Positions 63,952-64,000 of a stretch of DNA of 64,000 nt are shown in pieces (the stretch's first letter is position 1; each line of letters begins with the position of its first letter). A model generated the notes under the pieces. It saw only the letters and a program-made list of their open reading frames with translations. It searched no databases and had not been told where the DNA came from. The DNA is from Micrasema longulum (taxonomy: Eukaryota; Arthropoda; Insecta; Trichoptera; Brachycentridae). The DNA lies in assembly GCA_022494885.1 (NCBI GenBank), contig JAGVSM010000952.1:354119-418118 (forward strand). Reading direction: 5' to 3'. A program made the position numbers and the translations under genes.

Positions 63952-64000
63952 CAACAATATTTTGAGTTTGTCCAAATTTTTGTATCCAAGAACTGGATTC
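63952..64000. repeat. P1 outer arm running off the window
   Basis: AACAATATTTTGAGTTTGTC then CAAATTTTTGTATCC and AACTGGATTC is a diverged left outer arm; the rest lies beyond the window. Confidence 0.65.

Noticed and set aside
1..64000. CRISPR arrays, bacterial operons, phage or organelle inserts.
   Set aside because: No regularly spaced repeats, no ribosome-binding-site-led gene runs and no organelle genes. All signals are of eukaryotic nuclear DNA.

Overview
This window comes from an insect-like nuclear genome: AT-rich, intron-rich DNA packed with degraded non-LTR retrotransposons, mariner copies, tRNA-headed SINEs and palindromic MITEs. The only host gene I can support is a forkhead box O (FOXO) gene on the + strand. 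The conserved pieces are the second half of the forkhead domain, two AKT-type sites (RRRAAS and RARASS) and the C-terminal block ending in LDFNF. Overall similarity is to insect FOXO. The insect order cannot be fixed from the sequence alone.

Layout. From 1 to 48,489 I see no convincing host exon. The first visible coding exon opens exactly where animal FOXO genes are split inside the forkhead domain, so this stretch is read as a very long first coding intron whose upstream exon (N-terminus, first AKT site, first half of the forkhead) lies outside the window. Coding exons follow at 48490-48672, 48837-48940, 51971-52195 (or from 51959), 53820-53970, 54976-55135, 56222-56400 and 57066-57320. They give 418 visible residues with phases that match at every junction. 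A 3'UTR runs to a probable AATAAA signal at 58607. From about 58.6 kb to the end there are only repeats and unannotated DNA.

The intron and the downstream DNA are dominated by repeats. (i) A long-inverted-repeat (palindromic) family, called P1 here, has about 16 whole, half or rearranged copies. (ii) Three tRNA-headed SINE families are present. (iii) C-terminal fragments of several non-LTR reverse transcriptases lie mostly antisense to foxo. (iv) Two different mariner relics occur, one split by a MITE with an intact target duplication. (v) Two nearly identical ~131-135 bp hairpin MITEs sit at the two ends of the window. (vi) One TTAA-flanked foldback element lies at 61.5 kb. Between them are more balanced-composition, apparently repeat-free islands (about 0.76-1.35, 37.6-41.2, 44.7-45.1 and 59.2-59.9 kb) that are the best candidates for regulatory DNA. 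One of them holds a strong G-quadruplex motif followed by a consensus splice donor.

I did not find a new multi-gene system. The most interesting material is the palindromic repeat load inside foxo intron 1, the nested MITE insertions, and the odd acceptor of the fourth exon with a ~149-nt AG-free zone. All homology statements are from reading motifs, not from database searches.
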